Assembly (NCBI GenBank): GCA_964617065.1
Contig: CAZTVM010000002.1
Span: forward strand, 1-59,316
Direction of reading: 5' to 3'
DNA: 59,316 nucleotides
Source of the DNA: JAVBNU01 sp964617065
GTDB lineage: Bacteria; Cyanobacteriota; Vampirovibrionia; Gastranaerophilales; Gastranaerophilaceae
The notes beneath the pieces were generated by a model. The model ran no database searches, was not told the origin of the DNA, and saw only the letters and a list, made by a program, of their open reading frames with translations. The position numbers and the translations under genes were made by a program. How positions within the stretch are numbered: the first letter of the stretch is position 1; every line of letters starts with the position of its first letter. Positions 8,824 through 17,868 of the stretch are shown here, in pieces.

Positions 8824-9993
8824 ATGACTTTAATAGGTAAAACAAAAGATAACGAAGATACAAGGGTTAAAAATAATAAAATTGACCCGGTTCCTTCCGT
8901 TTATAAAAAAAATTCAAACGAAATTTCATTTAAAAAAGCACTTATCATAGCTACTATATTACACCCGGCTTTTGTGGCTTTCGTCGCTTTGGTCGTCTTA
9001 ATATTGGCTATTTTTGGCATTGAACTGTATAAATTTAATCGTCCGGAATTACCGAAAAAAGATATTGAGTTTGTACTCGTAACAAAAGAAGCTACACCAA
9101 TTAACAAAAATACCAGATTTCGTTCTGATAAAAACTCAAGAGCCGGAGGAATACACGACCCTAACAGACCTGTTTCCGAACCACAACCACAAGCACCTAA
9201 AGCTCCTGCTAAAAAACCTGCTGCTGCAGCACCGAAAGTAGTACAACCTCAAAAAACAAAGACTGCACCAGTGCAAAAACCTCAACAAAAACAAATAACT
9301 CAAAAACCTCAGGACTCAAAGCCTGTGGCAAAATCTATAACGAAAACAACAGCACCGGCTCCTTCCGTTCCTAGACCGACAAGAACTTCTCCAAAACCGA
9401 CATTGGCTCCTAAAAGCACAATGCAAATTCCTTTTCCAAAAACAAAGGACTATAGCGACATTGGACCTGCATCTGGTGGACCTATTGCAGGCAGTAAATC
9501 CGGTAGCGGCACGAGTAGCGGCAATAAAGGTACTTCTGTAGCATCAGCACCTTCACCAAGTTTTTCACCGAGTAAAAGTGGAAGTGGAAGAACCGGCTCT
9601 AGCAGAGGAACTACTGGTGGCACAGGAAGCTCAGGAAACTACGGTAACCCTGGTCCTGGTAATCCTAAAGGCGTCCCTGGTATTGATGCCATTCGTGAAC
9701 CTGACTTTGGACCTTACATGAAAGAATTACAACGTAGAATAAAAATGAATTGGGCTCCGCCAAAAGGCAATGAAAGTAAACGAGTCGTGCTATTATTCAG
9801 CATCAGTCGTGACGGTCGCTTATTAAGCGTTAAAGTTCACAAGTCCTCAGGACTCCCTGCCGCTGACGAAGCAGCATTACATGCCGTACGCTTAACAGCA
9901 CCTTTTAGACCGTTACCTCCAGATTATAAGGGCAGTAGTGTGGATATCCAATTTACATTTGATTACAATGTATTTAGCGCAAGTAGATATTAA
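8824..9993 (+). CDS. tonB: TonB-family energy transducer with long Pro/Gly linker
   Basis: 389 residues. A cytoplasmic N-terminus is followed by one transmembrane helix (about 40-66), a Pro/Lys/Ala-rich stretch (about 118-205), a Gly/Ser-rich stretch (about 210-280) and a C-terminal TonB domain (about 295-385: MKELQRRIKMNW, VKVHKSSGLPAADEAAL, PFRPLPPDY). It spans the periplasm and passes proton-motive force from ExbB/ExbD to outer-membrane partners. It is first in the operon with exbB and two exbD genes. The linker is unusually Gly/Ser-rich, so a TolA-like role cannot be excluded. No TonB-dependent receptor lies in the window. Confidence 0.85.
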   Translation: MTLIGKTKDNEDTRVKNNKIDPVPSVYKKNSNEISFKKALIIATILHPAFVAFVALVVLILAIFGIELYKFNRPELPKKDIEFVLVTKEATPINKNTRFRSDKNSRAGGIHDPNRPVSEPQPQAPKAPAKKPAAAAPKVVQPQKTKTAPVQKPQQKQITQKPQDSKPVAKSITKTTAPAPSVPRPTRTSPKPTLAPKSTMQIPFPKTKDYSDIGPASGGPIAGSKSGSGTSSGNKGTSVASAPSPSFSPSKSGSGRTGSSRGTTGGTGSSGNYGNPGPGNPKGVPGIDAIREPDFGPYMKELQRRIKMNWAPPKGNESKRVVLLFSISRDGRLLSVKVHKSSGLPAADEAALHAVRLTAPFRPLPPDYKGSSVDIQFTFDYNVFSASRY

Positions 9994-10020
9994 AACATAA
10001 TAGAAAAAGAGGATAAAACT

Positions 10021-10650
10021 ATGGAAAACATACTAAATTATTTGTGGAATGACTTATGGATTATAGGACCAATTATTTTTTGCTCAATTTTAACAATTGC
10101 TGTAGCAATCAATAGATTTTCTTTCTATAACCGAAACAAGCGAGATGTTGTACAATTTATTCCTAAATTAAGCAAAGAACTCGACAGAAATAATCTTGAA
10201 GGCGCTAGAAATTTGAGCATTCAGCTTGGCGGCGTTATCGGAGAAGTTTCAGAAGAAGCTGTCAGAATTTTCACTGAACAAAAAAAAGGGTTTGCCCGTT
10301 CTTTCGATATCGCAGCAAATTTAGCCACTAGAAAACTAGAACATCATTTAACTATTTTAGGTACTATTGGTGGTGTCGCTCCATTTTTAGGTCTGTTTGG
10401 TACAGTTATCAGAATTTTGACAACTTTTGGCGATTTAGCTACACAAGGCAACCAATCTGCAGCAGTAGCTGAAGGTATCGCATCTGCTCTTATTGCAACC
10501 GCAGCCGGTCTCGGTGTCGCAATCCTTGCAGTTGTTCTTTATAACACTTTTCAATCTACAGTAAAAAGATATGAGGATGACTTCCAACTAATCAAATTGC
10601 TTTTCTTGAGCTATGCCGATATGGAAGAAAAAGTCCCTGTTAATGCGTAA
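10021..10650 (+). CDS. exbB: MotA/TolQ/ExbB proton channel protein
   Basis: 209 residues with three transmembrane segments: near the N-terminus (about 14-30), about 115-137 and about 150-175. The channel signature GTIGGVAPFLGLFGTV and the EGIASALIATAAGLGVAI helix are present. It forms the inner-membrane proton channel that drives the TonB-like protein with ExbD. It lies 27 bp after tonB and 14 bp before the first exbD, clearly one operon. Confidence 0.93.
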   Translation: MENILNYLWNDLWIIGPIIFCSILTIAVAINRFSFYNRNKRDVVQFIPKLSKELDRNNLEGARNLSIQLGGVIGEVSEEAVRIFTEQKKGFARSFDIAANLATRKLEHHLTILGTIGGVAPFLGLFGTVIRILTTFGDLATQGNQSAAVAEGIASALIATAAGLGVAILAVVLYNTFQSTVKRYEDDFQLIKLLFLSYADMEEKVPVNA

Positions 10651-10664
10651 AGATAAGGTATAAA

Positions 10665-11132
10665 ATGGCTATAAAAACTTCTTCTAACAGCGATAATAAA
10701 CTATTTACAGAAATCAACATAACTCCGTTGACAGATATATTTTTAGTTTTATTAATAATAATGATGGTCGTAGCTCCATCTTTCCAGTCGGTTGACAACA
10801 ATATAACCGTTCCGGAAATATCTTCCGGACTGGCTGTTGAATCACAAAATGCAACTGTTGCTATTACGAAGGATGGTTCCTTCTTCGTCAATAGCGAAAA
10901 AATTAATGATTTCGATTTGCCAACCGTTCTCGTCGAGTTAGCACCAACAATGCAGAAAAAAGAAGTCATTGTACGAGCTGATGAAAAAACAAAAAGCACC
11001 GAGATTATGAAAGTAATGAGAGCTGCACAAGAAGCAGGCTATGAAAAACTCACTATCGCCGGCGAGCCGCTTTCTAAAAAAGAACAACGAGAACTAGACA
11101 ACACCCAAAACAATGAAATTCCACAGGAATAA
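10665..11132 (+). CDS. exbD: ExbD/TolR family protein, first copy
   Basis: 155 residues. A short cytoplasmic N-terminus leads to INITPLTDIFLVLLIIMM (about 20-37), with the conserved Asp of the single transmembrane helix that takes part in proton passage. The periplasmic part has the VPE...VAITKDG...VIVRADEKT pattern. The C-terminal tail is charged and longer than in the second copy. It sits 11 bp before that paralogue, so the operon supplies two different ExbD subunits. Confidence 0.92.
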   Translation: MAIKTSSNSDNKLFTEINITPLTDIFLVLLIIMMVVAPSFQSVDNNITVPEISSGLAVESQNATVAITKDGSFFVNSEKINDFDLPTVLVELAPTMQKKEVIVRADEKTKSTEIMKVMRAAQEAGYEKLTIAGEPLSKKEQRELDNTQNNEIPQE

Positions 11133-11143
11133 GAGGTAAAAAA

Positions 11144-11536
11144 ATGGCAAAAAGAGATACATTTAATGAAATAAATATAACACCTCTAACCGATATATTT
11201 TTGGTGTTGTTGGTTATAATGATGGTCATTGCACCAATGCTTGACCAACAAGGACTAAATCTCGTCGTTCCTGACAATATTGAAGTAACTGAGATGCCTG
11301 AATCTTCTCATATTTTGAATATTGTAGTATCAAACGACGATAAGTACTACTGCAACGAGGAAGAAATATCTCCAGAGCAAATACAAAACTTTATAAAAGA
11401 ACAAGCCGCAAATGACACAGAATTTAAAGGTGTTTTAATTCAAACAGAAGACGATGCAACCCACGGTGCTGTCGTAAAACTAATGGATTCGGCTCGAAAT
11501 GTTGGTGTCGTAAATATAAGTTTGTCTGAACTATAA
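11144..11536 (+). CDS. exbD: ExbD/TolR family protein, second copy
   Basis: 130 residues, paralogous to the preceding gene: INITPLTDIFLVLLVIMM at about 9-26 with the same membrane Asp, then a periplasmic domain LVVPDNIEV...HILNIVVSNDDKYYCNEEEI. It has a distinct periplasmic sequence and an extra Cys. The pair could form a heteromeric ExbB2-ExbD-ExbD' unit or serve different loads. The gene is followed by a strong hairpin at 11564-11612. Confidence 0.91.
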   Translation: MAKRDTFNEINITPLTDIFLVLLVIMMVIAPMLDQQGLNLVVPDNIEVTEMPESSHILNIVVSNDDKYYCNEEEISPEQIQNFIKEQAANDTEFKGVLIQTEDDATHGAVVKLMDSARNVGVVNISLSEL

Positions 11537-11563
11537 ATTTAATAATTTATTTTACAATAATTC

Positions 11564-11612
11564 ACAAAAAAATAATTATAAAGAGGATATCTTTTTATAA
11601 TTATTTTTTTGT
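11564..11612. terminator. AT-rich bidirectional terminator after the exbD genes
   Basis: Inverted repeat of about 22 bp per arm (11564-11585 and 11591-11612) with a very short loop, flanked by A and T runs on either side. Reading + it ends the tonB-exbBDD operon. Confidence 0.7.
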
Positions 11613-11646
11613 AAACAAATATTAATCTTGTAAAGACATACTATTC

Positions 11647-11688
11647 TTGCCTTAAAAAGAAAATTCTTTTTAAAAGGCAATTTTTTTT
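11647..11688 (+). terminator. Second hairpin terminator in the exbD-nagA gap
   Basis: TTGCCTT...AAGGCAA arms with a two-base bulge, enclosing complementary A/T tracts, followed directly by eight T. No gene lies between it and the terminator 35 bases upstream, so it may end a short RNA or act as a backup. Confidence 0.65.
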
Positions 11689-11808
11689 CTTAAAATGTTT
11701 TTATATAAATACAAGATACATAAACCAAGACGGTTAAGACCCACATAATAATTAGAGAATTGAGAAAATTTAAATATTACACACTACATTACACACTTCA
11801 TACAACGA

Positions 11809-11837
11809 GGAATGACAAAAATCATTCCATTTTTTTT
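11809..11837 (+). terminator. Third hairpin terminator in the exbD-nagA gap
   Basis: Perfect 7-bp stem GGAATGA / TCATTCC with a six-base A-rich loop, followed by A and eight T: a textbook intrinsic terminator. The 120 bases before it hold no plausible open frame, so a small RNA ending here is possible. Confidence 0.72.
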
Positions 11838-11863
11838 GTTTATTTTTATAATAAAATCATATC

Positions 11864-11892
11864 TTGATATATTTTATTTGTATTGATAAACT
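11864..11892 (+). promoter_or_regulatory. Candidate promoter for nagA
   Basis: TTGATA, 17 bases, TAAACT, ending 20 bases before the nagA ATG. The -35 is strong and the -10 keeps the T-A...T positions. The implied leader is short but still includes the AGAGGA ribosome site. Confidence 0.4.
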
Positions 11893-11912
11893 GTTTTTGT
11901 AGAGGACAAAAA

Positions 11913-13133
11913 ATGAAACTTTTTGACTATATAAAAGAAAATTACAAGACACAAGATATAAATTTTAGAGAACTAAGAAAACAAGACTGTATTCTTTTTA
12001 AAGGCGGTAGCGTTTTTTTAGAAGATTGCTTCTTTCACCAAACAGATATTCTGGTTTTCGAGGGAAAAATTTTGGCATTAGGTGAAGTTTTGTTAAATTC
12101 GCTCTCTTTGCCAAAAGACCGTTCTATAAAAATTTGCGACATTTGTGACTATTATTTAACCCCAAGTCTTGTAGAACAACATATTCACGGGGCATTTGGT
12201 GTTAATTTTAATACCTGCTCTTGTGGAGATATTATTAATTTGATGAAAAAATTATTTACTTTAGGTGTAGGAACAATCATTCCCACAATAATGACAGACA
12301 ATATTGAAAAAATGAACAAACAAATCGAAAAAATAAATATTGCTGCTGAAACAATAAAAAAAGAAAATATATCTGCGACCGAAATAGAAGGTCTCCATCT
12401 TGAAGGACCCTTTATAAATATGCACTACAAGGGTATTCACCCCGAAAAGTTTATTTTAGAAACCTCTTTAGAAAATATAAAAAAAATAAATTTTCACAAT
12501 ATAAAGATATGTACATTTGCGCCGGAAAAAGAAAATGCCAACGTTTTGCTGCAACATTTAAAAAAGCTTAATATTATTCCTTCTGTCGGTCATTCAGGCG
12601 CTTCTGCTGAAAATATTGAACATGCGGTTGATAACGGTCTAAAACAAGTTACTCATTTATTCAACGCAATGCCTGGAATTCACCACCGAAATGACTCTTT
12701 AACAACAGAGGCTTTGATTAATAATTCTTTATACGTTGAAATAATTGCAGATACTACTCACCTTAGTACAAAAACCCTTAAATTAATTTTACAAACAAAA
12801 CCAAGTGATAAAATTATATTTATTAGTGATGCGTTGCCTTTGTCGCATTACGAAAAAGAAAGTTTATTTTTTGGTGGTGTAGAAATTTTTAAAGGAAATA
12901 ATATAGCTTGCAACAAAACTAATACTATAGCTGGTTCTACACTCCTTTTGTGTGATGTTTTTCCTGTTTTAAAAGAAAAATTAAATTTAGATTTTAAAGA
13001 TTTTATTAAGTACACAACCATAAATCCTGCAACAAATCTGGACATTTTAGAAAAAAATATCATTAAAATAAATTCTTCTGTAAATTTATGTTTTTGGAAA
13101 AAGGATATTTTTAAAGTAGATTTTGTGTTTTAA
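11913..13133 (+). CDS. nagA: N-acetylglucosamine-6-phosphate deacetylase
   Basis: Removes acetate from GlcNAc-6-phosphate to give glucosamine-6-phosphate, feeding amino sugars from cell-wall turnover or diet into glycolysis or new peptidoglycan. The start is the ATG after AGAGGA (406 residues). Amidohydrolase-fold landmarks: EQHIHGAFG near 94, HLEGPFI near 176, GHSGAS, the substrate-binding HLFNAMPGIHHRN, and the catalytic-Asp strand IIFISDALP. It is the first gene after three terminators, with the UPF0173 hydrolase 30 bp downstream. nagZ in the same window fits a peptidoglycan-recycling theme. Confidence 0.93.
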   Translation: MKLFDYIKENYKTQDINFRELRKQDCILFKGGSVFLEDCFFHQTDILVFEGKILALGEVLLNSLSLPKDRSIKICDICDYYLTPSLVEQHIHGAFGVNFNTCSCGDIINLMKKLFTLGVGTIIPTIMTDNIEKMNKQIEKINIAAETIKKENISATEIEGLHLEGPFINMHYKGIHPEKFILETSLENIKKINFHNIKICTFAPEKENANVLLQHLKKLNIIPSVGHSGASAENIEHAVDNGLKQVTHLFNAMPGIHHRNDSLTTEALINNSLYVEIIADTTHLSTKTLKLILQTKPSDKIIFISDALPLSHYEKESLFFGGVEIFKGNNIACNKTNTIAGSTLLLCDVFPVLKEKLNLDFKDFIKYTTINPATNLDILEKNIIKINSSVNLCFWKKDIFKVDFVF

Positions 13134-13163
13134 TTAGATAGTTGTAAAAGAAAAGAGGTTTTT

Positions 13164-13841
13164 ATGACTACCATTAATTATATCGGTCACAGCGCTTTTT
13201 TCATCAAAAATAAAGAAACGGCTTTTGTTATAGACCCTTTTATTACACAAAATCCAAAAGCCAAAATATCTTTTGATGTAAAGGAAATCAAAAATATTTT
13301 TGTAACCCATGGACATAGCGACCACCTTGGCGACAGCATCAATCTTTCAAAACAAACTAGCGCTCCTATTGTCGCTATTTTTGAACTTGCGAATTTTTGT
13401 TCTCAAAAAGGCGCTAATAGTATTGGCGTAGGTCTAGGAGGAAATGTTCTTTTTCCATGGGGTTCTGTAAAATTTTTACCTGCTTTCCATAGCAGCTCTA
13501 TACCCGATGGAAACTACGCAGGAAATGCAGCTGGGATTTTGTTTAATTTAAACGGTATAAAAATTTACCACGCTGGAGACACCGCCTTGTCGACTGAAAT
13601 GAAAATATTAGGAGATTTTTATAAACCAGATATTGCATTTTTACCCATTGGTTCTCATTTTACGATGGGCATAGAAGACGCCGCCGTTGCTGCTGAGTGG
13701 ATTGGTGCAAAAAAAATTGTCCCCATTCACTACAATACTTTTGATGCAATCTCTGCCGATGTACAAAAATTTAAAACATTAATTTCTAATAAAAACAAAG
13801 AGTGTATAATTTTATCTGCCGGTGAAAGTATTGATGTGTAA
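13164..13841 (+). CDS. UPF0173-type metal-dependent hydrolase (beta-lactamase fold)
   Basis: 225 residues. Metal-binding residues of the metallo-beta-lactamase superfamily are visible: IGHSAFFI at the start, THGHSDHLGD near 50, PAFHSS, HAGDT (Asp ligand) and PIHYNTFD near the end. The family resembles UlaG/YtkL; physiological substrates are generally unknown. AGAGG precedes the start. The next gene begins inside its last codons (ATG at 13834), so it is co-translated with DUF3326. Confidence 0.88.
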   Translation: MTTINYIGHSAFFIKNKETAFVIDPFITQNPKAKISFDVKEIKNIFVTHGHSDHLGDSINLSKQTSAPIVAIFELANFCSQKGANSIGVGLGGNVLFPWGSVKFLPAFHSSSIPDGNYAGNAAGILFNLNGIKIYHAGDTALSTEMKILGDFYKPDIAFLPIGSHFTMGIEDAAVAAEWIGAKKIVPIHYNTFDAISADVQKFKTLISNKNKECIILSAGESIDV

Positions 13842-14814
13842 AGATGTAGGTGTTTTTGTTGTTCCGACAGGAATTGGTGCTAAAATAGGAGGCTATGCCG
13901 GAGACGCAAGTCTTTATGCAAAAATGTTTGCTGAAAAAATACCTTTAATAGTAAATCCAAATGTAGTCAACGCTGCATGTTTTTCAGGCATTACAAAAAA
14001 TATGTTCTTTGTAGAAGGATGGTCTTTGTCTGAGTTTTTTAAAGGAAATTTAGGATTACAACCCTCTAAAAAGAACAAAATTGGAGTTATTTTTGATAAA
14101 GCTATTCCTGAAAAAGTTTTAAATATTCATATAAACACAATAAATGCTATGAAAACTATTTTCGGATTTGATATTTTTAACTACGAGTTGACTGATTTTA
14201 ACGCAGGTGTTGATTTTTTTATAGATGAAAGCGGAACTTCTGTTGGTTGTGTCAATAATGCGGAAACTCTTTTAATGGCTGGCAATTCTCTAAAAAACAA
14301 AGGCGCTGATTCTATTGCTGTTGTTTGTCTTTTTAAAGAACCCGATGAAAAAGATAATTCTTACGAAAAAGGAGAAGGCGTTGACATCGTGGGGGGCGTT
14401 GAAGGCATTATTTCTCATTATTTATCAAAAAAACTCTTTCTTCCTTGTGTCCACGCTCCTGCATTTTCTGACTTTTCTATTGAAACATCTCTTATTAATC
14501 CAAAAGCGGCTGCTGAATTTATTACTCCTACTTTTTTGCCTTGCTTGTTTTTTGGTTTAAATAACGCTCCAAAAATAGTCTTGCCGCTAAATTTTTTGAA
14601 AACGACTATTACAAACAAAAATATAAAATTTCTTATTCTGCCCTATTCCTCTTTGGGAAATTCTCTTGTTTTTGATAGTATTTCTCAAAAAATTCCTATT
14701 TTCGCTATTAAAGAAAATTCTACCGTTTTGTCTATTGACAAATTTTCACTTAACATTGAAAATAATATTACTGTTTTTAATTCATATAAAGATTGTTTTA
14801 ACTATTTATTTTAA
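13834..14814 (+). CDS. DUF3326 family protein
   Basis: About 326 residues. I prefer the ATG at 13834, with GGTGA eight bases upstream and an ATGTGTAA overlap with the previous stop; a GTG at 13822 is possible. Typical DUF3326 features: VPTGIGAKIGGYAGDA at the start, NPNVVNAA, a mid-protein GADSIAVVCLF...GVDIVGGVEGIISH, and CVHAPAF. The family is common in cyanobacteria and lacks an established function. Translational coupling to the UPF0173 hydrolase suggests a shared pathway. Confidence 0.82.
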   Translation: MCKDVGVFVVPTGIGAKIGGYAGDASLYAKMFAEKIPLIVNPNVVNAACFSGITKNMFFVEGWSLSEFFKGNLGLQPSKKNKIGVIFDKAIPEKVLNIHINTINAMKTIFGFDIFNYELTDFNAGVDFFIDESGTSVGCVNNAETLLMAGNSLKNKGADSIAVVCLFKEPDEKDNSYEKGEGVDIVGGVEGIISHYLSKKLFLPCVHAPAFSDFSIETSLINPKAAAEFITPTFLPCLFFGLNNAPKIVLPLNFLKTTITNKNIKFLILPYSSLGNSLVFDSISQKIPIFAIKENSTVLSIDKFSLNIENNITVFNSYKDCFNYLF

Positions 14815-14875
14815 TTTTTAAAATTTACGAAAAAAATATTTTTACGGTTTTTGTACAATAAAAAGAAAGTTCCAA

Positions 14876-15478
14876 ATGAAAATATCATCTTTTTCGAATA
14901 AATCCTTTAATACTAATTTTAAAAAAATTAATATTTATCCTAATAGAAAAACTGTTGTTGTTTCTCCAAACAAAGATGGTTCTTTTGATAAATCTATTGT
15001 TGGCAATAATTCTGAACAAATTTTTATAGAAAAAGGCGCAAAGATTAAAAATGTTGAAATGTTTAATAAGGTTATTCTTTCAGAAAATTCATTTGTAGAA
15101 AATGCTTGCACCAATAATAACATTTCTCTTTTTAATAGTGCTGTAGTAAAAAACGCTCAAAACAATGAAAATATTACACTTTATGACAATTCTCATATAA
15201 ACGAAATTATTAAAGCTAATTTTGTAACATTAAAAGATAATTCATCAGTAAAAGATATTTGCTGGATATATGACACTGTTTTAGCGGAAGATTTTTCTTG
15301 TGTTTCGGATATTGTAAAATCAAAAAATTTAAAAATGAAAGACAATAGTCGAATTGGCTCCGCTATTTTAATAGAAAATACCTCTCTCGTTTCAGGAAAT
15401 CCTATTCTTGGGACAATAACAAATCCTGAAAATCTTGAAATTTCTGCCGGAAAAGTTCTTTTTATAGAAGATACTTAA
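14876..15478 (+). CDS. Repeat protein, probable right-handed beta-helix
   Basis: 200 residues, no signal peptide. From about residue 45 there are regular 18-22-residue turns of the type 'asn-x-x-hydrophobic-lys-asp-asn-ser-x-val' (KNVEMFNKVILSENSFVENA, KDNSSVKDI, MKDNSRIGSA), as in bactofilin-like or hexapeptide solenoids. A cytoplasmic scaffold or filament subunit is possible but unproven. The ribosome site is weak (AAAG). It converges on the sugar transporter gene with a 4-bp overlap. Confidence 0.6.
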   Translation: MKISSFSNKSFNTNFKKINIYPNRKTVVVSPNKDGSFDKSIVGNNSEQIFIEKGAKIKNVEMFNKVILSENSFVENACTNNNISLFNSAVVKNAQNNENITLYDNSHINEIIKANFVTLKDNSSVKDICWIYDTVLAEDFSCVSDIVKSKNLKMKDNSRIGSAILIENTSLVSGNPILGTITNPENLEISAGKVLFIEDT

Positions 15479-16893
15479 TTTTGCTTTTCCTTTATAAAAT
15501 TTGTCGTAATTGCAGCCAAAAGCAATACAATTGCACCCACTATAAAAGAATATTCCCAATGAAAATTTTGTAAGTGTGCGTACGTGTCTATCGTTACATC
15601 AAAAGAACAAGTACTAATAAACCATGCTAATACTGTACAAACTAAGACTTGTGGTCCTGCTATAAAAATATTGAAAATTCCCATAACAGATCCTTCTGAG
15701 CCCTTTTTTATATAGTTTGATAACATTGCAAAAGGAAGCGCTAAAATACTTGCCCAACCAATTCCCGCAATTCCCATACAAAACAAAACTGCTTTTTCAT
15801 TCGGAAATATTGCCATTCCCAGATAAGAAAGAGCCATTATTATTAAAGAAAATACATGTATTTTTTTATTTCCATACTTTGTAGATAAAATACCAATAGG
15901 GATTGAAACAACAAAACATACTAAATTAAATATTGCAAAACAAAAAGATGCAAAATTTGTAGCAATTAGCGTTTTCTGAGTATACATATTTTTTATAGTT
16001 TCATTTACGTTTGTTAAATCTGGAATTCCATAAATTGTATGAATAGAATATTGAGTGAAAAATATAAACATACTCATAACACCAATCCATGTAAAGAATT
16101 GTATTCCACAAATTTTACCAACTTCCGGTGACATTTTGAAAAATTCTTTCATTTTTTCGAAAAAAGAAGCTCCTTTTTCCTTTTTTACTAAAAGTTCTTT
16201 GTTTTTTTCAAATTTTCTTTCTTTTATTGTTAAACATGTCCACAACATTCCCAACGAAAAGGCGATAGCTGCCATTACAAACTGCGATTCTATACTCATT
16301 TGGTAATTAAAAACACTTTTTAAAAAAGGCGCTGTTCCTGCTGCAATGACAGAGCCCAATCCAATTGCGAAACTGAAAAAAGAATTCGCAATTCCATGTT
16401 GTTCTTGAGGTACAATATCTGGCACTAATGCTCTATACGGTCCTTGGGCTACATTTACACATGCGTCTATTACCCATATTAAAATTGCAGCCATAAACAA
16501 TGCTGAAAGAGTAGGCATAGATATATTCAAACCATTTGCTATAAAATCAACTATGGCTTGAGATTTTGGTAATCCCCAAAGTGCAATGCTGGCAAGCAAT
16601 GCCCCTCCTAGTAAGAAAGGGCGTCTTCTTCCAAAACGAGTGCTTGTTTTGTCACTCAGAGCTCCTACTATCGGCTGGACTATTATTCCTGTGAAAGGAC
16701 CTGCCAACCATATCAAACCAAATATAAAAGGAGATGCTCCCAACGACTCTGTAACCGGTCCGGAAAGTATAATTCTCATTTGCCATGCAAACTGCAATCC
16801 AAAAAATCCTAAACAAAAATTTAAAAATTGGTGTGTTTTAAATTTTTTTAAACTTTCTTTTTGAGAATTTTCTTGTTCTTTTACAATAGTCAT
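15475..16893 (-). CDS. MFS/GPH-type sugar transporter
   Basis: 472 residues with about 12 predicted transmembrane helices. The loop SDKTSTRFGRRRPF between helices 2 and 3 is characteristic of the GPH/SLC45 sucrose-maltose type cation symporters, as are WMRIILSGPVTESLG-like N-terminal residues. It probably imports a disaccharide or glucoside with a cation. A good AAAGGGGAA site precedes the ATG. It is the last gene of dnaN-thrB-transporter (17-bp gap). Confidence 0.83.
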   Translation of the reverse strand: MTIVKEQENSQKESLKKFKTHQFLNFCLGFFGLQFAWQMRIILSGPVTESLGASPFIFGLIWLAGPFTGIIVQPIVGALSDKTSTRFGRRRPFLLGGALLASIALWGLPKSQAIVDFIANGLNISMPTLSALFMAAILIWVIDACVNVAQGPYRALVPDIVPQEQHGIANSFFSFAIGLGSVIAAGTAPFLKSVFNYQMSIESQFVMAAIAFSLGMLWTCLTIKERKFEKNKELLVKKEKGASFFEKMKEFFKMSPEVGKICGIQFFTWIGVMSMFIFFTQYSIHTIYGIPDLTNVNETIKNMYTQKTLIATNFASFCFAIFNLVCFVVSIPIGILSTKYGNKKIHVFSLIIMALSYLGMAIFPNEKAVLFCMGIAGIGWASILALPFAMLSNYIKKGSEGSVMGIFNIFIAGPQVLVCTVLAWFISTCSFDVTIDTYAHLQNFHWEYSFIVGAIVLLLAAITTNFIKEKQN

Positions 16894-16910
16894 AAATTTC
16901 CCCTTTTTAA

Positions 16911-17858
16911 TTAATTATAAATTTTTTCTTCTTTTATAACAAAGGCTCCGTTTTTTTCAATTGGAAGTGTATATATTATTGAATCTACATTCAGATTTAA
17001 CCATTTTTCAGAAACAATTTGTTTTGCTTTTTCTAAATTGTTATCCTTTCCTATTATTAAAATAGAAGGTCCCGCCCCACTAAGAACACACCCCAATATA
17101 TTATTTTCATTTTTTAATGCGTTTTCTATTTCGTAAAATCCCGGAACTAATTTCTTTCTATATGGTTGATGAATTTTATCTTCCAGAGCTTTTTTCATCA
17201 ATTCTGTATCTTTTGTATGCAGTGCTTCTATAAACATTGCCATTCTACTTATATTAAATTCTACATCTTTCAGTGGTATTTCAGAAGGAATGACAGAGCG
17301 TGATATATTTGTTGATAATTCATAATCAGGAACACAAACTGTTAATGTCCATTCTTCAGGAAATTCTATTTTTCTATAAAAAATGCTATTGTCTTCTTCT
17401 TGAGAAGCCATTGTCAATCCTCCCAAAAAAGCAGGAACAATATTATCTGGGTGTCCTTCTACTTCTGTTGCTATTGATAAAAGAGCTGCTTCATCCGCCG
17501 GACAACCAAGCATTTCGTTTGCTGCAATAAGACTTCCAACAATAACAGAAGCGGAACTTCCCAGCCCTTTTGCTATTGGAATTTTAGAATTTATTGTTAT
17601 TTTCAATTCTGATGGCGTTTGACCAATTGAATTATACAAAATTTCAATTGCTTTATATGCAATATTATTTTCATCTAATGGAATCGACATTGTTTCAGAG
17701 TCCTCGAAATCTGAGATTATATTAATTTCTACTCCCGAATTTGGAATAACTGTTTCTTCTATAGTTATTACGTTATATATGGGTAATGCTAATCCTAAAC
17801 AATCAAAACCCGGTCCTATATTTGCCGTTGTTGCAGGAACTTTTACACTTACTTTCAT
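16911..17858 (-). CDS. thrB: Homoserine kinase
   Basis: 315 residues of the GHMP kinase family: PATTANIGPGFDCLGLAL at the N-terminus, the ATP loop PIAKGLGSSASVIVG near 95 and the C-terminal glycine motif VLSGAGPSILI. It phosphorylates L-homoserine for threonine synthesis. It has a GAGGA site and lies 10 bp after dnaN, so it is likely cotranscribed; neither thrA nor thrC is in the window. Confidence 0.94.
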   Translation of the reverse strand: MKVSVKVPATTANIGPGFDCLGLALPIYNVITIEETVIPNSGVEINIISDFEDSETMSIPLDENNIAYKAIEILYNSIGQTPSELKITINSKIPIAKGLGSSASVIVGSLIAANEMLGCPADEAALLSIATEVEGHPDNIVPAFLGGLTMASQEEDNSIFYRKIEFPEEWTLTVCVPDYELSTNISRSVIPSEIPLKDVEFNISRMAMFIEALHTKDTELMKKALEDKIHQPYRKKLVPGFYEIENALKNENNILGCVLSGAGPSILIIGKDNNLEKAKQIVSEKWLNLNVDSIIYTLPIEKNGAFVIKEEKIYN

Positions 17859-17868
17859 TATTCTTCCT

